64,000 nt of DNA from contig JAGHYV010000005.1 in the NCBI GenBank assembly GCA_017743475.1, forward strand, positions 17,931 through 81,930, read 5' to 3'. The stretch comes from Roseiflexus sp. Its GTDB lineage: Bacteria; Chloroflexota; Chloroflexia; Chloroflexales; Roseiflexaceae. The stretch's first letter is position 1, and each line of letters opens with the position of its first letter. The notes under the pieces are model-generated. The model saw only the letters and a list, made by a program, of their open reading frames with translations, was not told the DNA's origin and made no database searches. The position numbers and the translations under genes are program-made. Positions 18,103-27,008 of the stretch are shown here, piece after piece.

Positions 18103-20838
18103 TTAGCCAGGTATGGCGACCCGTCTGCCAGCGTACTGGCGGCGCACCCACTTTTCAAGTTCGATCAGCCCATAGCCAACCACCGCGATGCTCAGAATGC
18201 GGCCCCAGGCTTCCAGGCTGATCGGCGCACTGTTCAAAATCTGGTTCATCCACGGCAGATAGGTGAACCCCAGTTGCAGAGGAATCATGATCCCCATGCC
18301 GACAAACAACCAGCGGTTGCTGAAGACGCCGATCTGAAACATCGAGAGGGTGAGCGAACGGCAGTTGAGCAGGTAGAGAGCCTCGATCATGACGATGACA
18401 TTCACCGCCACAGTACGGGCTTCGGCAAAGCTGGCGCCGGATTGCAGCTCCCACTCGAAGAGCCCAAATGCACCAATCAGAATCAGCACGCCAACCGCCA
18501 GAATGCGCCAGATCAGGGTGGCATCCAGAATCGGCGCATCCGGTTTGCGCGGCGGGCGCTGCATAATGCCTGGCTCTTTGCCTTCCGCTGCCAGCACCAG
18601 ACCCAATGCAGCGACCGTCACCGTGTTGATCCACAAGATTTGGGCAGGGAGAACCGGCAACGCCGTTCCGAGCAGGACGGCGGTTAGAATAACCAGCCCT
18701 CCGCCTATGTTGGTTGGCAGCGTCCAGGCGATGATTTTGGTCAGGTTGTCGAAGACGCCGCGACCCTCTTCGACTGCCGCCTCGATGGTGGCGAAGTTGT
18801 CGTCGGTCAGCACCATATCCGCCGCTTCGCGTGCGACGTTGGTGCCAGCAAGTCCCATGGCGACGCCGATGTCCGCCTGTTTCAGCGCGGGAGCATCATT
18901 CACGCCATCGCCGGTCATAGCGACGATGTGACCGCGGGATTGGAGCGCCTTAACCAGACGCAACTTTTGTTCTGGCGTGACCCGCGCAAAAACAGTCGTT
19001 CGATCAGCGGCCTCGGCGAAGGCTTCATCTGACAGATGCTCGATGTCACGACCGGTCAACACGGATGGTCTGCGCCCGCCGTTGAGTCCAATCTGCCCGG
19101 CGATGGCGGCAGCGGTCAGCGCATGATCGCCGGTGATCATTTTCACACGAATGCCCGCCTGCTGGCAAGCTTGCACAGCCGTGATCGCTTCAGGACGCGG
19201 CGGATCGACCATCCCCTGCAACCCCAGGAATGTCAGACCCCCGGCGACATCCTCGTGGCGCAGGGCATCAGTCCCCGGCGGCAGACACCCCCGCGCGAAC
19301 GCCAGCACCCGCAACCCCTCTGCCGCCATCTCATCGACGGCACGGTTGACTGCGTCGGCATCGCAGGACACACGCCGCCCGGAAGCGTCGAGCATCGCGT
19401 TACAGCGCGACAGGACGGCTTCCACCGATCCCTTCATGTAGACGATACGCTCCTGGTCGGGACCGGCGTCGTGCAGCGTCGCCATGTACTGGTGTTGCGA
19501 CTCGAAGGGAATGGCGTCGAGGCGTGGCGGCAGGTTATCGGCGCGGTCAATGCCCGCTTTACGCGCCGCAGTAATCAACGCCCCTTCGGTCGGATCGCCG
19601 CGCACATCCCATCGCCCGTCCTTCTCGATCAGTTCGCTATCGTTGCACAGGAGACCAGCGCGCAGACATTCCGCAAGCGCAATATGCGATGTCAGATCAA
19701 CCGGATCGCCGTTGCGCCGAATCTCACCATCGGGCTGATACCCGGTCCCGGTCGTTTCATATCGCTCGCCGCCCGCCACGATGCGTTGCACTGTCATCTG
19801 GTTCTGCGTCAGCGTGCCGGTTTTGTCGGAACAGATGACCGTCGTGCTTCCCAGGGTCTCGACGGCTGGCAGTTTGCGAATGATCGCCCTGCGCCGCGCC
19901 ATACGGGTGACGCCAATAGCCAGGGTCACGGTGACAGCAGCTGGAAGCCCTTCAGGAATGGCGCTGACGGCAAGTGCAATCGCGGCCATGAGCGTATCAA
20001 GGAGTGGCTGACGTCGGAACGTACCGATCAGAAATGTCACTGCCGCCAGACCGAGAATGACATACAGCAACCAACGACTGAAGTGCGCGATCTTGCGCGT
20101 CAGCGGGGTCTGGAGATCGTGCGCGGTCGCAATCAGACGCGAAATGCGCCCCACTTCGGTTGCATCGCCAGTCGCAACAACGATTCCTGCCCCCTGTCCG
20201 TAGGTGACGAGCGTCGAAGCATACGCCATTGTGACCCGGTCTGCCAGCGTCGTATCTGGATCAAGCACCGCATGCGCGTGCTTCTCGACCGGCGCTGACT
20301 CACCGGTGAGCGCTGCTTCGGCGATCTGCAGGTCGCGGGTGCGGATGAGGCGCATATCGGCGGGAACCTTATCGCCACTCTGCAACAGGACCAGATCTCC
20401 AGGGACGAGTGATGCCGCCGGGATGCGGATGGTCTTCCCATCACGCACGACGGTCGCTTCCATGGTCATGGTACGCGCCAGCGCTTCGATCGCCTTTTCG
20501 GCGCGGCTTTCCTGAATGTAGCCAAGAATGACGTTGACCAGCACCACACTAAAAATGATCGCAGCATCGATCGGATCCTTGAGTATGAAGGTGATCAGGC
20601 TGGCGATCAACAGGATGTAGAGCAGCGGGTTATGAAACTGAAGCAGGAAGCGGACCAGCGGACTTTTGCCGCGTCTTGCAGTGATCACGTTTGGTCCATA
20701 TCGCTTCAGATGCTCTTCCGCTTCGGAGGCGGTCAATCCGAAGTGCTCATCGCTCCCAAAATAAGCTACGACGTCGCCCGGCGGCATGGTATGCCACTCG
20801 TTGCCGGTGCGCCGGAGGGTCGTTTCTGCGTGCATCAT
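18103..20838 (-). CDS. Cation-transporting P-type ATPase (type II)
   Basis: Ten-helix membrane pump of the calcium/sodium-type P2 group. It starts MMHAETTLRRTG and contains the cation-ATPase N-domain, the actuator motif LTGESAPVEKHAH, the M4 region VSAIPEGLPAAVTVTLAIG, the phosphorylation site ICSDKTGTLTQNQMT (near nt 19790-19835), the nucleotide-binding region and the hinge MTGDGVNDAPALKQADIGVAMG. M5-M10 follow with a C-terminal LGFTYLPWMNQIL segment. At 911 residues it is full length. The VSAIPEGLPA motif fits Ca2+-ATPases of the SERCA/PMR1 style, but the transported ion cannot be fixed from this alone. A dead relative lies directly upstream. Confidence 0.92.
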   Translation of the reverse strand: MMHAETTLRRTGNEWHTMPPGDVVAYFGSDEHFGLTASEAEEHLKRYGPNVITARRGKSPLVRFLLQFHNPLLYILLIASLITFILKDPIDAAIIFSVVLVNVILGYIQESRAEKAIEALARTMTMEATVVRDGKTIRIPAASLVPGDLVLLQSGDKVPADMRLIRTRDLQIAEAALTGESAPVEKHAHAVLDPDTTLADRVTMAYASTLVTYGQGAGIVVATGDATEVGRISRLIATAHDLQTPLTRKIAHFSRWLLYVILGLAAVTFLIGTFRRQPLLDTLMAAIALAVSAIPEGLPAAVTVTLAIGVTRMARRRAIIRKLPAVETLGSTTVICSDKTGTLTQNQMTVQRIVAGGERYETTGTGYQPDGEIRRNGDPVDLTSHIALAECLRAGLLCNDSELIEKDGRWDVRGDPTEGALITAARKAGIDRADNLPPRLDAIPFESQHQYMATLHDAGPDQERIVYMKGSVEAVLSRCNAMLDASGRRVSCDADAVNRAVDEMAAEGLRVLAFARGCLPPGTDALRHEDVAGGLTFLGLQGMVDPPRPEAITAVQACQQAGIRVKMITGDHALTAAAIAGQIGLNGGRRPSVLTGRDIEHLSDEAFAEAADRTTVFARVTPEQKLRLVKALQSRGHIVAMTGDGVNDAPALKQADIGVAMGLAGTNVAREAADMVLTDDNFATIEAAVEEGRGVFDNLTKIIAWTLPTNIGGGLVILTAVLLGTALPVLPAQILWINTVTVAALGLVLAAEGKEPGIMQRPPRKPDAPILDATLIWRILAVGVLILIGAFGLFEWELQSGASFAEARTVAVNVIVMIEALYLLNCRSLTLSMFQIGVFSNRWLFVGMGIMIPLQLGFTYLPWMNQILNSAPISLEAWGRILSIAVVGYGLIELEKWVRRQYAGRRVAIPG

Positions 20839-20887
20839 CGCTTCCTCAATTATTACATGTTTCCTGTCACATGCTCGTCGCTCTCAC

Positions 20888-21566
20888 TCAATCCCTGAAC
20901 GGGCGGGTGCTTTTCCCCAGAATCTCAGCCAGCCGCTGCAACCGCTCCGTCGATGTCAACGCCAGCACGCCATCGCCGGTCTGCAGCATGGTATCTCCGT
21001 GGGGCAGAATCAGATGACCGCGCCGGATGATGGCGACGATCACGCACTCCTCTGGCAGATCGAGATCGGCGATGGTGCGCCCCACGACTGACGAATCGGC
21101 GGCGATGTCCTCCTCCACCAGCGAATAGCGCCCACGGCGGAGCTTGAGCAGCGTCATCATATCGCCAGGCGACATTTCTTCATCGGTTCCCAGATCAACC
21201 GACAGAATGTGCATTACAATCAGCGCAATCGGGATGCGCCCGCCGCTGAAGGCAAGCAGCACGAATGGAACCGCCTCGGGGGTTTGCTGATGAAGATGTA
21301 GGTGGCGAACTTTTTTGATATTGGCACAGTTTGTGTTCCGGCGCAACACGTGCGAAGATGACTTCACCCATCAGCGCGTCGCGCAGCGCCGCTTCATCCA
21401 TGCTGTCCAGTTCAGCGCCGGTGACAATCCGGGGTTGCGCCTCGCGGATAATGCCAATGCGCCGGGCGATGCTTTCTGCCGTCAGACCATAATCGCTAGT
21501 GACCATGATAATACGAATCCCGCAGTATGGCAGGGCACCTGTCCCGAAGCAATGTTGGGCTTCCAC
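20888..21566 (-). pseudogene. P-type ATPase relic fused to a TrkA-C domain
   Basis: Reading downstream on the minus strand: GIRIIMVTSDYGLTAESIAR, RIVTGAELDSMDEAALRDAL and GEVIFARVAPEHKL come from the P-domain of a second P-type ATPase. The text then jumps, with the hinge MTGDGVNDAP missing, to ANIKKFATYIFIS in another frame and, after a frameshift, to TPEAVPFVLLAFSGGRIPIA and LSVDLGTD (M5-M6). At DLGTD it joins EEMSPGDMMTLLKLRRGRYS and a complete RCK_C/TrkA-C domain (SSVVGRTIADLDLPEECVIV, GDTMLQTGDGVLALTS). This is what remains after at least two deletions. The distal open part (20888-21243) could still yield a TrkA-C peptide. Confidence 0.8.
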
Positions 21567-21620
21567 ATCGAAAGTGTAGATTGATCAGGCGCAGCATTGT
21601 GAAAAAAGATGACCAGGGAA

Positions 21621-21667
21621 GAAGATCCGGTAGTAGCCGGATCTTCACGCAGCCCCGGCATAGGGGC
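21621..21667. other. Two adjacent perfect stem-loops
   Basis: GAAGATCCGG and CCGGATCTTC (21621-21630 and 21637-21646) form a perfect ten-pair stem with a six-base loop. Immediately beside it, GCCCC and GGGGC (21652-21667) form a second stem. Neither is followed by a run of T on either strand, so intrinsic termination is weakly supported. They sit between the TrkA-C relic and the stop of the DUF6174-like gene. Confidence 0.5.
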
Positions 21668-21701
21668 GAAGCGAATGGCAGTGCGGTATACCTGATAGCG
21701 C

Positions 21702-22256
21702 TTAGGGGAGCGGCGTCAGCGACGTTACCAGCAGCACCCGGCTTCCAACCGGCAGGTCATTACAGGTGTCGAAGCTGCGGGTAATCCATACGGCGCGCCA
21801 GAAGTCGGCATGGCGCCAGTTTGGGGTGGGAGTCAGAGTGATTTCGAGCGTCTGCGGGTAGCCAAGGGTAGGATGATATTCGGCGCGCACCGAGAGCACA
21901 TCGTCGCAGGCGCAACCACGTGAGACGCATGTGCGACGCACTGTACCGTGACGCCCAACGAGATCGAACAGGTCGCGCACAGCAACCGGCGGTTGCTCAC
22001 ACGGACGCGCGGCGTAGCGCGTTTTGATCACACGCTCAGAGCGCACTTCGACCTCCATCCGGCACCCGCGATCACGCAACCGCATCAGGTACGCATCAAA
22101 CGGGCGACCGCTCCAGCGTGCACGGGCTTCCAGCAGGTCCGTACGATGCTTTGCCAGCTCGCGTTTGACGGCGAGTACGCCAGCAGCGCCGCATACGAAC
22201 ACGATCAGCACCAGCGTTGCGGGAAGAAACCAGATCTTACGTAGCGATAAGAGCAT
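21702..22256 (-). CDS. DUF6174-like membrane-anchored protein
   Basis: Small protein of unknown function. The ATG at 22256 gives MLLSLRKIWFLPATLVLIVF, a clean N-terminal membrane anchor; an upstream in-frame ATG at 22301 would overlap the permease gene and adds nothing recognisable. The exported part has the layout of DUF6174-type domains: an opening RARWSGRPFDAYLMRLRDRG, a central VRDLFDLVGR, then YHPTLGYPQTLEITL. Six Cys residues (around RGCRM, RPCEQ, RTCVSRGCAC and DTCND) suggest disulfides. It lies downstream of the metal importer operon on the same strand and is probably read through from it. The family assignment is tentative. Confidence 0.65.
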   Translation of the reverse strand: MLLSLRKIWFLPATLVLIVFVCGAAGVLAVKRELAKHRTDLLEARARWSGRPFDAYLMRLRDRGCRMEVEVRSERVIKTRYAARPCEQPPVAVRDLFDLVGRHGTVRRTCVSRGCACDDVLSVRAEYHPTLGYPQTLEITLTPTPNWRHADFWRAVWITRSFDTCNDLPVGSRVLLVTSLTPLP

Positions 22257-22290
22257 GCAAGAATCATACCATAAGTCTCCTGCAAAGCTG

Positions 22291-23421
22291 TTACAGCTCA
22301 TCTCCTCCCAGGATCGTTGCCACGAAACGCCGACCCTGATCGGTCAACGTGAGCATACCATTCTGCTGCACTAGCAAACCGCGCTGTTCAGCACGACGAA
22401 CCACCTGTTCCGTAAATGCAGGTGGCCAGTTCAGATGTTCACTGAGATGCGCAGCTTGACACTCAACCACCGCCTGCACCGTCGCCTGGTGGTGCAGCAG
22501 ATGCACTGCAAGCATCGCCTGAGCAAACTCCCATCGCTGACGGACACGCCACACTACCTGCGCCAGCAGACCGCGCTGCGGGGCAAACATCCATGCCAGA
22601 CAGAAGATCAGTCCTGTCATAACCGCCATCGCACCAGCAATCGATGCATTGAGCGCGAATGCCACCCAACACCCCAGGATTGCCGCCAGTGCGCCAAACA
22701 GAGCGCTTAACGCCAGCATATGCGGCAAACGATCAGTTAACAGATAGGCGGCAGCCGGCGGTGCAACCATCAACGCTACGACCAGCACCGAACCGACGGC
22801 ATTGAACGCGCCTACTGCCGTCAGCGATACAACACTCATCAGACCATAATGCAAAGCCGCTGGTGCAAATCCAAAAGCAGCTGCCAGCGCTGCATCGAAA
22901 GTTGCCAGTTTCAACTCCTTGTAGAATGTGATCAGGAGCGCCAACGATACCATCAGGATACCGCTCATCAGCCAGAGCGACCGCGGACCAAGATCGTTTC
23001 CGGCGAACTCAAACCGATCCAGCGGTGCAAACGCAAGTTCGCCAAGCAGTACGGCGTCGACATCGAGATGAATACGGCCTGCATACTGCGCTATCAGGAT
23101 AACAGCAATACTGAACAGCAGCGGAAAGACCAATCCAATCGCAGCATCTTCGCGCACCCGGTTCGACCGACTCAACAGTTCGGTCAGCACCACCGTCGCC
23201 ACACCGGCGCCTGCTGCAGCGACGACCAGAACCGGCGAGGTTATGTCCCGCACAACGAAGAATGCCAGCACGATACCCAGCAGAACCGTGTGGGTAATGG
23301 CATCGCTGATCATCGCCATACGGCGCAGCACCAGGAAGACTCCGGGCAATGCACAGGCGACTGCAGTTACGATTGCGATGAGGATAATTTCGGTGAACAG
23401 TTCCATAGGCAACACTGCCAT
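22291..23421 (-). CDS. Metal ABC importer permease with C-terminal winged-helix extension
   Basis: Permease of the ZnuB/MntB/SitD family that moves Mn, Zn or Fe across the membrane. Eight or nine helices occupy residues 1-275 (LPGVFLVLRRMAMISDAITH and SVVSLTAVGAFNAVGSVLVV are family landmarks). The last 90 residues are hydrophilic and read as a DtxR-like winged helix: VQAVVECQAAHLSEHLNWPP, VVRRAEQRGLLVQQNGMLTL. Such permease-repressor fusions are known in some SitD/MntD proteins. It is the last transport gene of the operon 26098-22291. The start at 23421 is uncertain; an ATG at 23406 is equally good. Confidence 0.9.
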   Translation of the reverse strand: MAVLPMELFTEIILIAIVTAVACALPGVFLVLRRMAMISDAITHTVLLGIVLAFFVVRDITSPVLVVAAAGAGVATVVLTELLSRSNRVREDAAIGLVFPLLFSIAVILIAQYAGRIHLDVDAVLLGELAFAPLDRFEFAGNDLGPRSLWLMSGILMVSLALLITFYKELKLATFDAALAAAFGFAPAALHYGLMSVVSLTAVGAFNAVGSVLVVALMVAPPAAAYLLTDRLPHMLALSALFGALAAILGCWVAFALNASIAGAMAVMTGLIFCLAWMFAPQRGLLAQVVWRVRQRWEFAQAMLAVHLLHHQATVQAVVECQAAHLSEHLNWPPAFTEQVVRRAEQRGLLVQQNGMLTLTDQGRRFVATILGGDEL

Positions 23422-23444
23422 TCCAGATCAATCGACCATCCAGG

Positions 23445-24332
23445 TCATGCACCCTGCCGTGCAACCGGGCGATTAACTCGAAACCAGTTCCACACCAGCC
23501 CGCGGCGCGGCGCGAACAATAACGAGATTAGTGCCAGTGCACTGATGCACACAACAATCACCGGTCCGGTGGGGAGACGAGCAGCAGCGCCACTCAGCAC
23601 CACTCCGCCAACCCCGGCGACGGCGCCAAACACGCCGGAAAGCACGACCATCACACCGAGTCGATCAGTCCACTGACGCGCTGCAACTGCCGGAGCAACG
23701 ATCAGTGCACTCATGAGCACGACGCCGACTGCCTGTAAGCCGATGCTGATTGCAGCTACCAGCAGTGATGTCAGCAGAACGCTGAGCAAATGCACCGGCA
23801 AACCCATACTTCTGGCAAAATCGGGATCAAACGACAGGATCGCGCATTCCTTCCAGAAAAGCGCTAGTACCAGCAAAGCTGCTCCACCAATCGCAGCCAT
23901 TGCTGCAACGTCGCGCTCAAGCAGGGTTGCCGCCTGACCAAAAAGATACCTGTCGAGACCAGCCTGCGCTGCATCGGGCCGGGCTTGCACCCACGTCAAC
24001 AACACTAACCCGAACCCAAAGAACGTTGCCAGGATCAACCCCAGTGCACCATCCTGCTTGATACGGGTAGTGGAGATGATCGCCATGACGAACAGCGCAC
24101 CAATCCAACCAGCGACCGCTGCACCGATCATAAGCACCAGCGGCTCCTTGCTTCCGGTTATGATGAACGCGAGCACAATTCCAGGCAGCGCTGCGTGCGA
24201 CATCGCATCGCCGAGCAAACTTTGCCGCCGTAGCACGGCGAACGCACCCAGCACACCGCTCACAACACCCATGATTCCGGAACCGAGCGCAACGGTGCGA
24301 AGGGTATAGTCGAACAACAGATTGCTGAGCAT
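23445..24332 (-). CDS. Metal ABC importer permease
   Basis: Second permease of the same importer (ABC-3 family, 295 residues, about nine helices). Landmarks are GVLGAFAVLRRQSLLGDAMS followed by HAALPGIVLAFI near the N-terminus and LQAVGVVLMSALIVAPAVAA followed by RQWTDRLG in the second half. It lacks the C-terminal extension of its neighbour, so the pair probably forms an unequal heterodimer. A GGAAG ribosome site precedes the ATG. It lies 14 bp after the ATPase gene and 23 bp before the other permease. Confidence 0.93.
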   Translation of the reverse strand: MLSNLLFDYTLRTVALGSGIMGVVSGVLGAFAVLRRQSLLGDAMSHAALPGIVLAFIITGSKEPLVLMIGAAVAGWIGALFVMAIISTTRIKQDGALGLILATFFGFGLVLLTWVQARPDAAQAGLDRYLFGQAATLLERDVAAMAAIGGAALLVLALFWKECAILSFDPDFARSMGLPVHLLSVLLTSLLVAAISIGLQAVGVVLMSALIVAPAVAARQWTDRLGVMVVLSGVFGAVAGVGGVVLSGAAARLPTGPVIVVCISALALISLLFAPRRGLVWNWFRVNRPVARQGA

Positions 24333-24346
24333 TGCTATCTTCCTGT

Positions 24347-25135
24347 CTACGACACAGCAATTCCGGCGCGCGGTTCAGGCGCAGAACGTCCGGGATCACG
24401 CCCCTCGAGAAATGCGATCTGTCCGCCATACGTGGCGCGCAGCGTCGCGGCGTTGAATACCTCTGCCACCGGACCACTGGCGACGAGACGTACATTCAGC
24501 AGCGCGACCTGGTCAAAATACTCACTGACCGTTTGAAGGTCGTGGTGCACAACCACTACCGTTTTACCGGTCGCGCGCAAGTCGTGCAGAATGCGAAGAA
24601 TGGTTCGCTCAGTGGTGGCATCGACCCCCTGCAGCGGTTCGTCCATGAGATATACCTGCGCATCCTGCACTAGCGCTCGCGCCAGAAAGACGCGCTGTTG
24701 CTGCCCGCCAGAAAGCTGACCGATCTGGCGGCTGGCAAAATCCTGCATACCGACGCGCGCCAGCGCGTCGAGCGCCTGTTCACGCTCACGCTTCCCCGGA
24801 CGCCGAAACCAACCCAGCGCACCATACCGCCCCATCACCACCACATCGAGCACACTGGTTGGAAAATCCCAGTCCACGCTGTTCCGCTGTGGCACATACG
24901 CAACCAGCCTTCGCTGTTGGGCATACGGCTTGCCATAGACCAACACCTGCCCGGCGGAAGGCCGCACCAAACCCAGAATCGCTTTCATCAATGTCGTTTT
25001 GCCAGCGCCGTTCGGTCCGATAATCCCCATCAGCACGCCGCCAGGGATCGTCAGATCAATATCCCACAGCACCGGCTTATCACGATACGCAACCGTCAGA
25101 TCGGTCACTTGGATCGCAGGCTGCTCCGTTTTCAT
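24347..25135 (-). CDS. Metal ABC importer ATP-binding protein
   Basis: Cytoplasmic ATPase of the Mn/Zn importer. Walker A is GPNGAGKTTLMKAI, the Q-loop is YVPQRNSVDWDFP, the signature is LSGGQQQRVFLARAL, Walker B is VYLMDEPLQGVD and the switch His is VVVHHDL. The Q-loop sequence RNSVDWDFP is typical of the MntB/ZnuC/SitB group. At 262 residues it is the usual length. The gene lies 15 bp downstream of the solute-binding protein gene and has a GAAGGGGGG ribosome site. Confidence 0.95.
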   Translation of the reverse strand: MKTEQPAIQVTDLTVAYRDKPVLWDIDLTIPGGVLMGIIGPNGAGKTTLMKAILGLVRPSAGQVLVYGKPYAQQRRLVAYVPQRNSVDWDFPTSVLDVVVMGRYGALGWFRRPGKREREQALDALARVGMQDFASRQIGQLSGGQQQRVFLARALVQDAQVYLMDEPLQGVDATTERTILRILHDLRATGKTVVVVHHDLQTVSEYFDQVALLNVRLVASGPVAEVFNAATLRATYGGQIAFLEGRDPGRSAPEPRAGIAVS

Positions 25136-25150
25136 ATACGTTTCCCCCCT

Positions 25151-26098
25151 TCAACCTTCGCCCCGCAACGATGTAACAATAGTATCGATATTATGTCGCA
25201 CCATACCGATGTATTCACCCTCTGGCGTACCGGGGTCGCCGAGCGCATCGGAGAAAAGTTCCCCGCCGATACGCACCTCAAACCCGCGCGCACGCACTGC
25301 GGATTGCACTGCCGCCATCGTCCGTTGCGATACAGATGTCTCGACGAATATGGCAGGGATGCGCCGTGTTACAATAAAGTCGGCAAGCTTCTGAACATCG
25401 GCGGCGCCAGCCTCGATCACTGTGCTGATGCCCTGCAATCCGTGCACCTCAAACCCATAGGCGCGTCCAAAATAACGGAAGGCATCGTGTGCGGTCACTA
25501 GTACGCGCTGATCTTCGGGAACAAGCGCCGCCTGACTCTGCACATAGGCGTGCAACTCATCAAGCTGGCGCCCGTAGGATTCGGCATTTGTTCGATAGAT
25601 CGACGCATGCGATGGATCAAGATCGATCAACACATCGCGCACATACTCCACGGTCTGACGCCATAGCATGACATCGAACCAGACATGGGGATCGAACTGG
25701 TTATCGTACTCGTCTGACGGAAGCAACGCCTCACGCGGGATGCCACCGGTCACTGCGATCGTCCGGCTCCGACTCTGCATTCGTTCAAGCACCTCACCCA
25801 TCGCAGCTTCGAGATGGAGACCGTTATAAAAGATGATATCCGCCCGCTGCAACTGCACCACATCATCGGCGCTTGCCTTGTAGAGATGTGGATCGACGCC
25901 CGGTCCCATCAGGGTGACGACCTCGACCCGATCGCCGCCAACATTGCGCACCAGATCGCCAACTATGCCCGTCGTCGCAACAACACGGATCCGACGGGTG
26001 GCAAGATCGTCGCCGCCGATTGCGGGTTGTGTGCATCCGACGAGTAGAGCGGCCGCCAGCATGATCCAGATAGTGGCGTGTGTCTTCAGTTTCCCCAT
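25151..26098 (-). CDS. Metal-binding lipoprotein of ABC importer (ZnuA/PsaA family)
   Basis: Cluster A-I solute-binding protein that captures Mn2+ or Zn2+. The lipobox is LLVGC near residue 22. Metal ligands appear in order: His in GPGVDPHLYKASADD, His in NQFDPHVWFDVMLW, an acidic site in STVIEAGAADVQKLADF (Glu), and Asp/Glu near the end (FSDALGDPGTPEGEY). The absence of a His-rich loop between the first two ligands favours Mn (or Fe) over Zn. It is the first gene of the operon, with a GGAGAA site before the ATG and a candidate repressor operator 24-41 bp upstream. Confidence 0.92.
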   Translation of the reverse strand: MGKLKTHATIWIMLAAALLVGCTQPAIGGDDLATRRIRVVATTGIVGDLVRNVGGDRVEVVTLMGPGVDPHLYKASADDVVQLQRADIIFYNGLHLEAAMGEVLERMQSRSRTIAVTGGIPREALLPSDEYDNQFDPHVWFDVMLWRQTVEYVRDVLIDLDPSHASIYRTNAESYGRQLDELHAYVQSQAALVPEDQRVLVTAHDAFRYFGRAYGFEVHGLQGISTVIEAGAADVQKLADFIVTRRIPAIFVETSVSQRTMAAVQSAVRARGFEVRIGGELFSDALGDPGTPEGEYIGMVRHNIDTIVTSLRGEG

Positions 26099-26121
26099 AA
26101 TTCAAATTCTCCAAAAAGATA

Positions 26122-26139
26122 ATTTTGTTATACCTAAAT
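26122..26139 (-). promoter_or_regulatory. Candidate DtxR/MntR-type operator of metal importer operon
   Basis: On the minus strand the 18-mer ATTTAGGTATAACAAAAT is an imperfect palindrome with seven of nine pairs matching. It resembles the DtxR/MntR core TTTAGGTTAACCTAAA. It lies 24 bp upstream of the solute-binding protein start, where a repressor would block transcription or early elongation. The position and sequence fit metal-dependent repression; no regulator gene is present in the window apart from the winged-helix tail on the permease. Confidence 0.45.
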
Positions 26140-26215
26140 CCCACAACGCATTATAGGTGACAGTGCTACGCGTGTCAAGGATCAACGGCGCTCCGTGATT
26201 ACCGGGCAGGAGAGC

Positions 26216-26249
26216 GCGGCGCCGGGTCGCACTGGCGCCCCGCTTTTTT
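26216..26249 (+). terminator. Orphan intrinsic-terminator-like hairpin
   Basis: GCGGCGCC and GGCGCCCCGC pair with one bulge around a ten-base loop and are followed directly by six T (26244-26249). That is the classic terminator layout for plus-strand transcription, yet no plus-strand gene ends here. The metal operon starts on the other strand at 26098. It may end a short RNA transcribed from 26140-26215, or be a chance GC hairpin. Confidence 0.45.
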
Positions 26250-26429
26250 GCAGGCAAATGGGGAGGGAGATGGCTGGACGGACTCTTGCCAGAATGCTAT
26301 GATGATGGCATGTGAAGAAATGCGCACTCACCTGCGTAACTCATGCGTGTAGATGAAGCGCAAGCCATACTGAACCAGACCTGGCGACGGTCATGCGCTG
26401 CGATTGGACATGCAGAACAGGAGTTTCTT

Positions 26430-27008
26430 ATGAGCGACAACCAACCCCCTGTCAGTCGCTTCCCCATTCCTGAGCGGCTCGATGATCTACCGCAGGATAT
26501 TCGTGAGCGGATCGAGAAGGTTGCCGAAAAGACTGGCTTCGTTCCTAATGTGTTTCTCGCTCTGGCTCATCGTCCCGATGAGTTTCGCGCCTTCTTCGCG
26601 TACCACGATGCATTGATGGAACGACCCTCTAATCTTTCTAAAGCTGAAAAAGAGATGATTGTGGTGGCGACTTCGGCTGCGAACGACTGTCTCTACTGCG
26701 TGGTCGCGCATGGCGCCATCCTCAGAATTCGCAGCAAGAACCCGCGGCTTGCTACACAGATTGCAGCCAATTATCGGCGCGCCGAGATCACGCCGCGTCA
26801 ACGCGCCATGATCGAGTATGCGCTAAAAGTAGCGCTGGACTCGGCCCGAATTGACGAGTCGGACTGGCAACCGTTGTACGATCACGGCTTCACGCAGGAG
26901 GATATCTGGGAGATCGGCGCAATTGCCGCCTTCTTTGCGATGAGCAACCGGCTGGCAAATATGAGCGCGCTACGTCCTAATGATGAATTTTATACCCTGG
27001 GTCATTGA
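26430..27008 (+). CDS. AhpD-like / carboxymuconolactone-decarboxylase family protein
   Basis: Peroxidase-related protein of the AhpD fold. The ATG at 26430 has an AGGAG site; the longer in-frame reading from 26343 lacks one. The redox motif CLYCVVAH (CxxC plus His three residues on) lies near residue 90, preceded by KAEKEMIVVATSAANDCLYC, the usual helix. It is 192 residues long, the length of the peroxidase-related subgroup. These proteins reduce alkyl hydroperoxides or act on related substrates with a thiol relay. It stands alone, followed by decayed DNA. Confidence 0.9.
   Translation: MSDNQPPVSRFPIPERLDDLPQDIRERIEKVAEKTGFVPNVFLALAHRPDEFRAFFAYHDALMERPSNLSKAEKEMIVVATSAANDCLYCVVAHGAILRIRSKNPRLATQIAANYRRAEITPRQRAMIEYALKVALDSARIDESDWQPLYDHGFTQEDIWEIGAIAAFFAMSNRLANMSALRPNDEFYTLGH

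Noticed and set aside
19036..20298. Plus-strand 420-codon open frame
   Set aside because: Antisense to the intact P-type ATPase, whose motifs are all present on the other strand.
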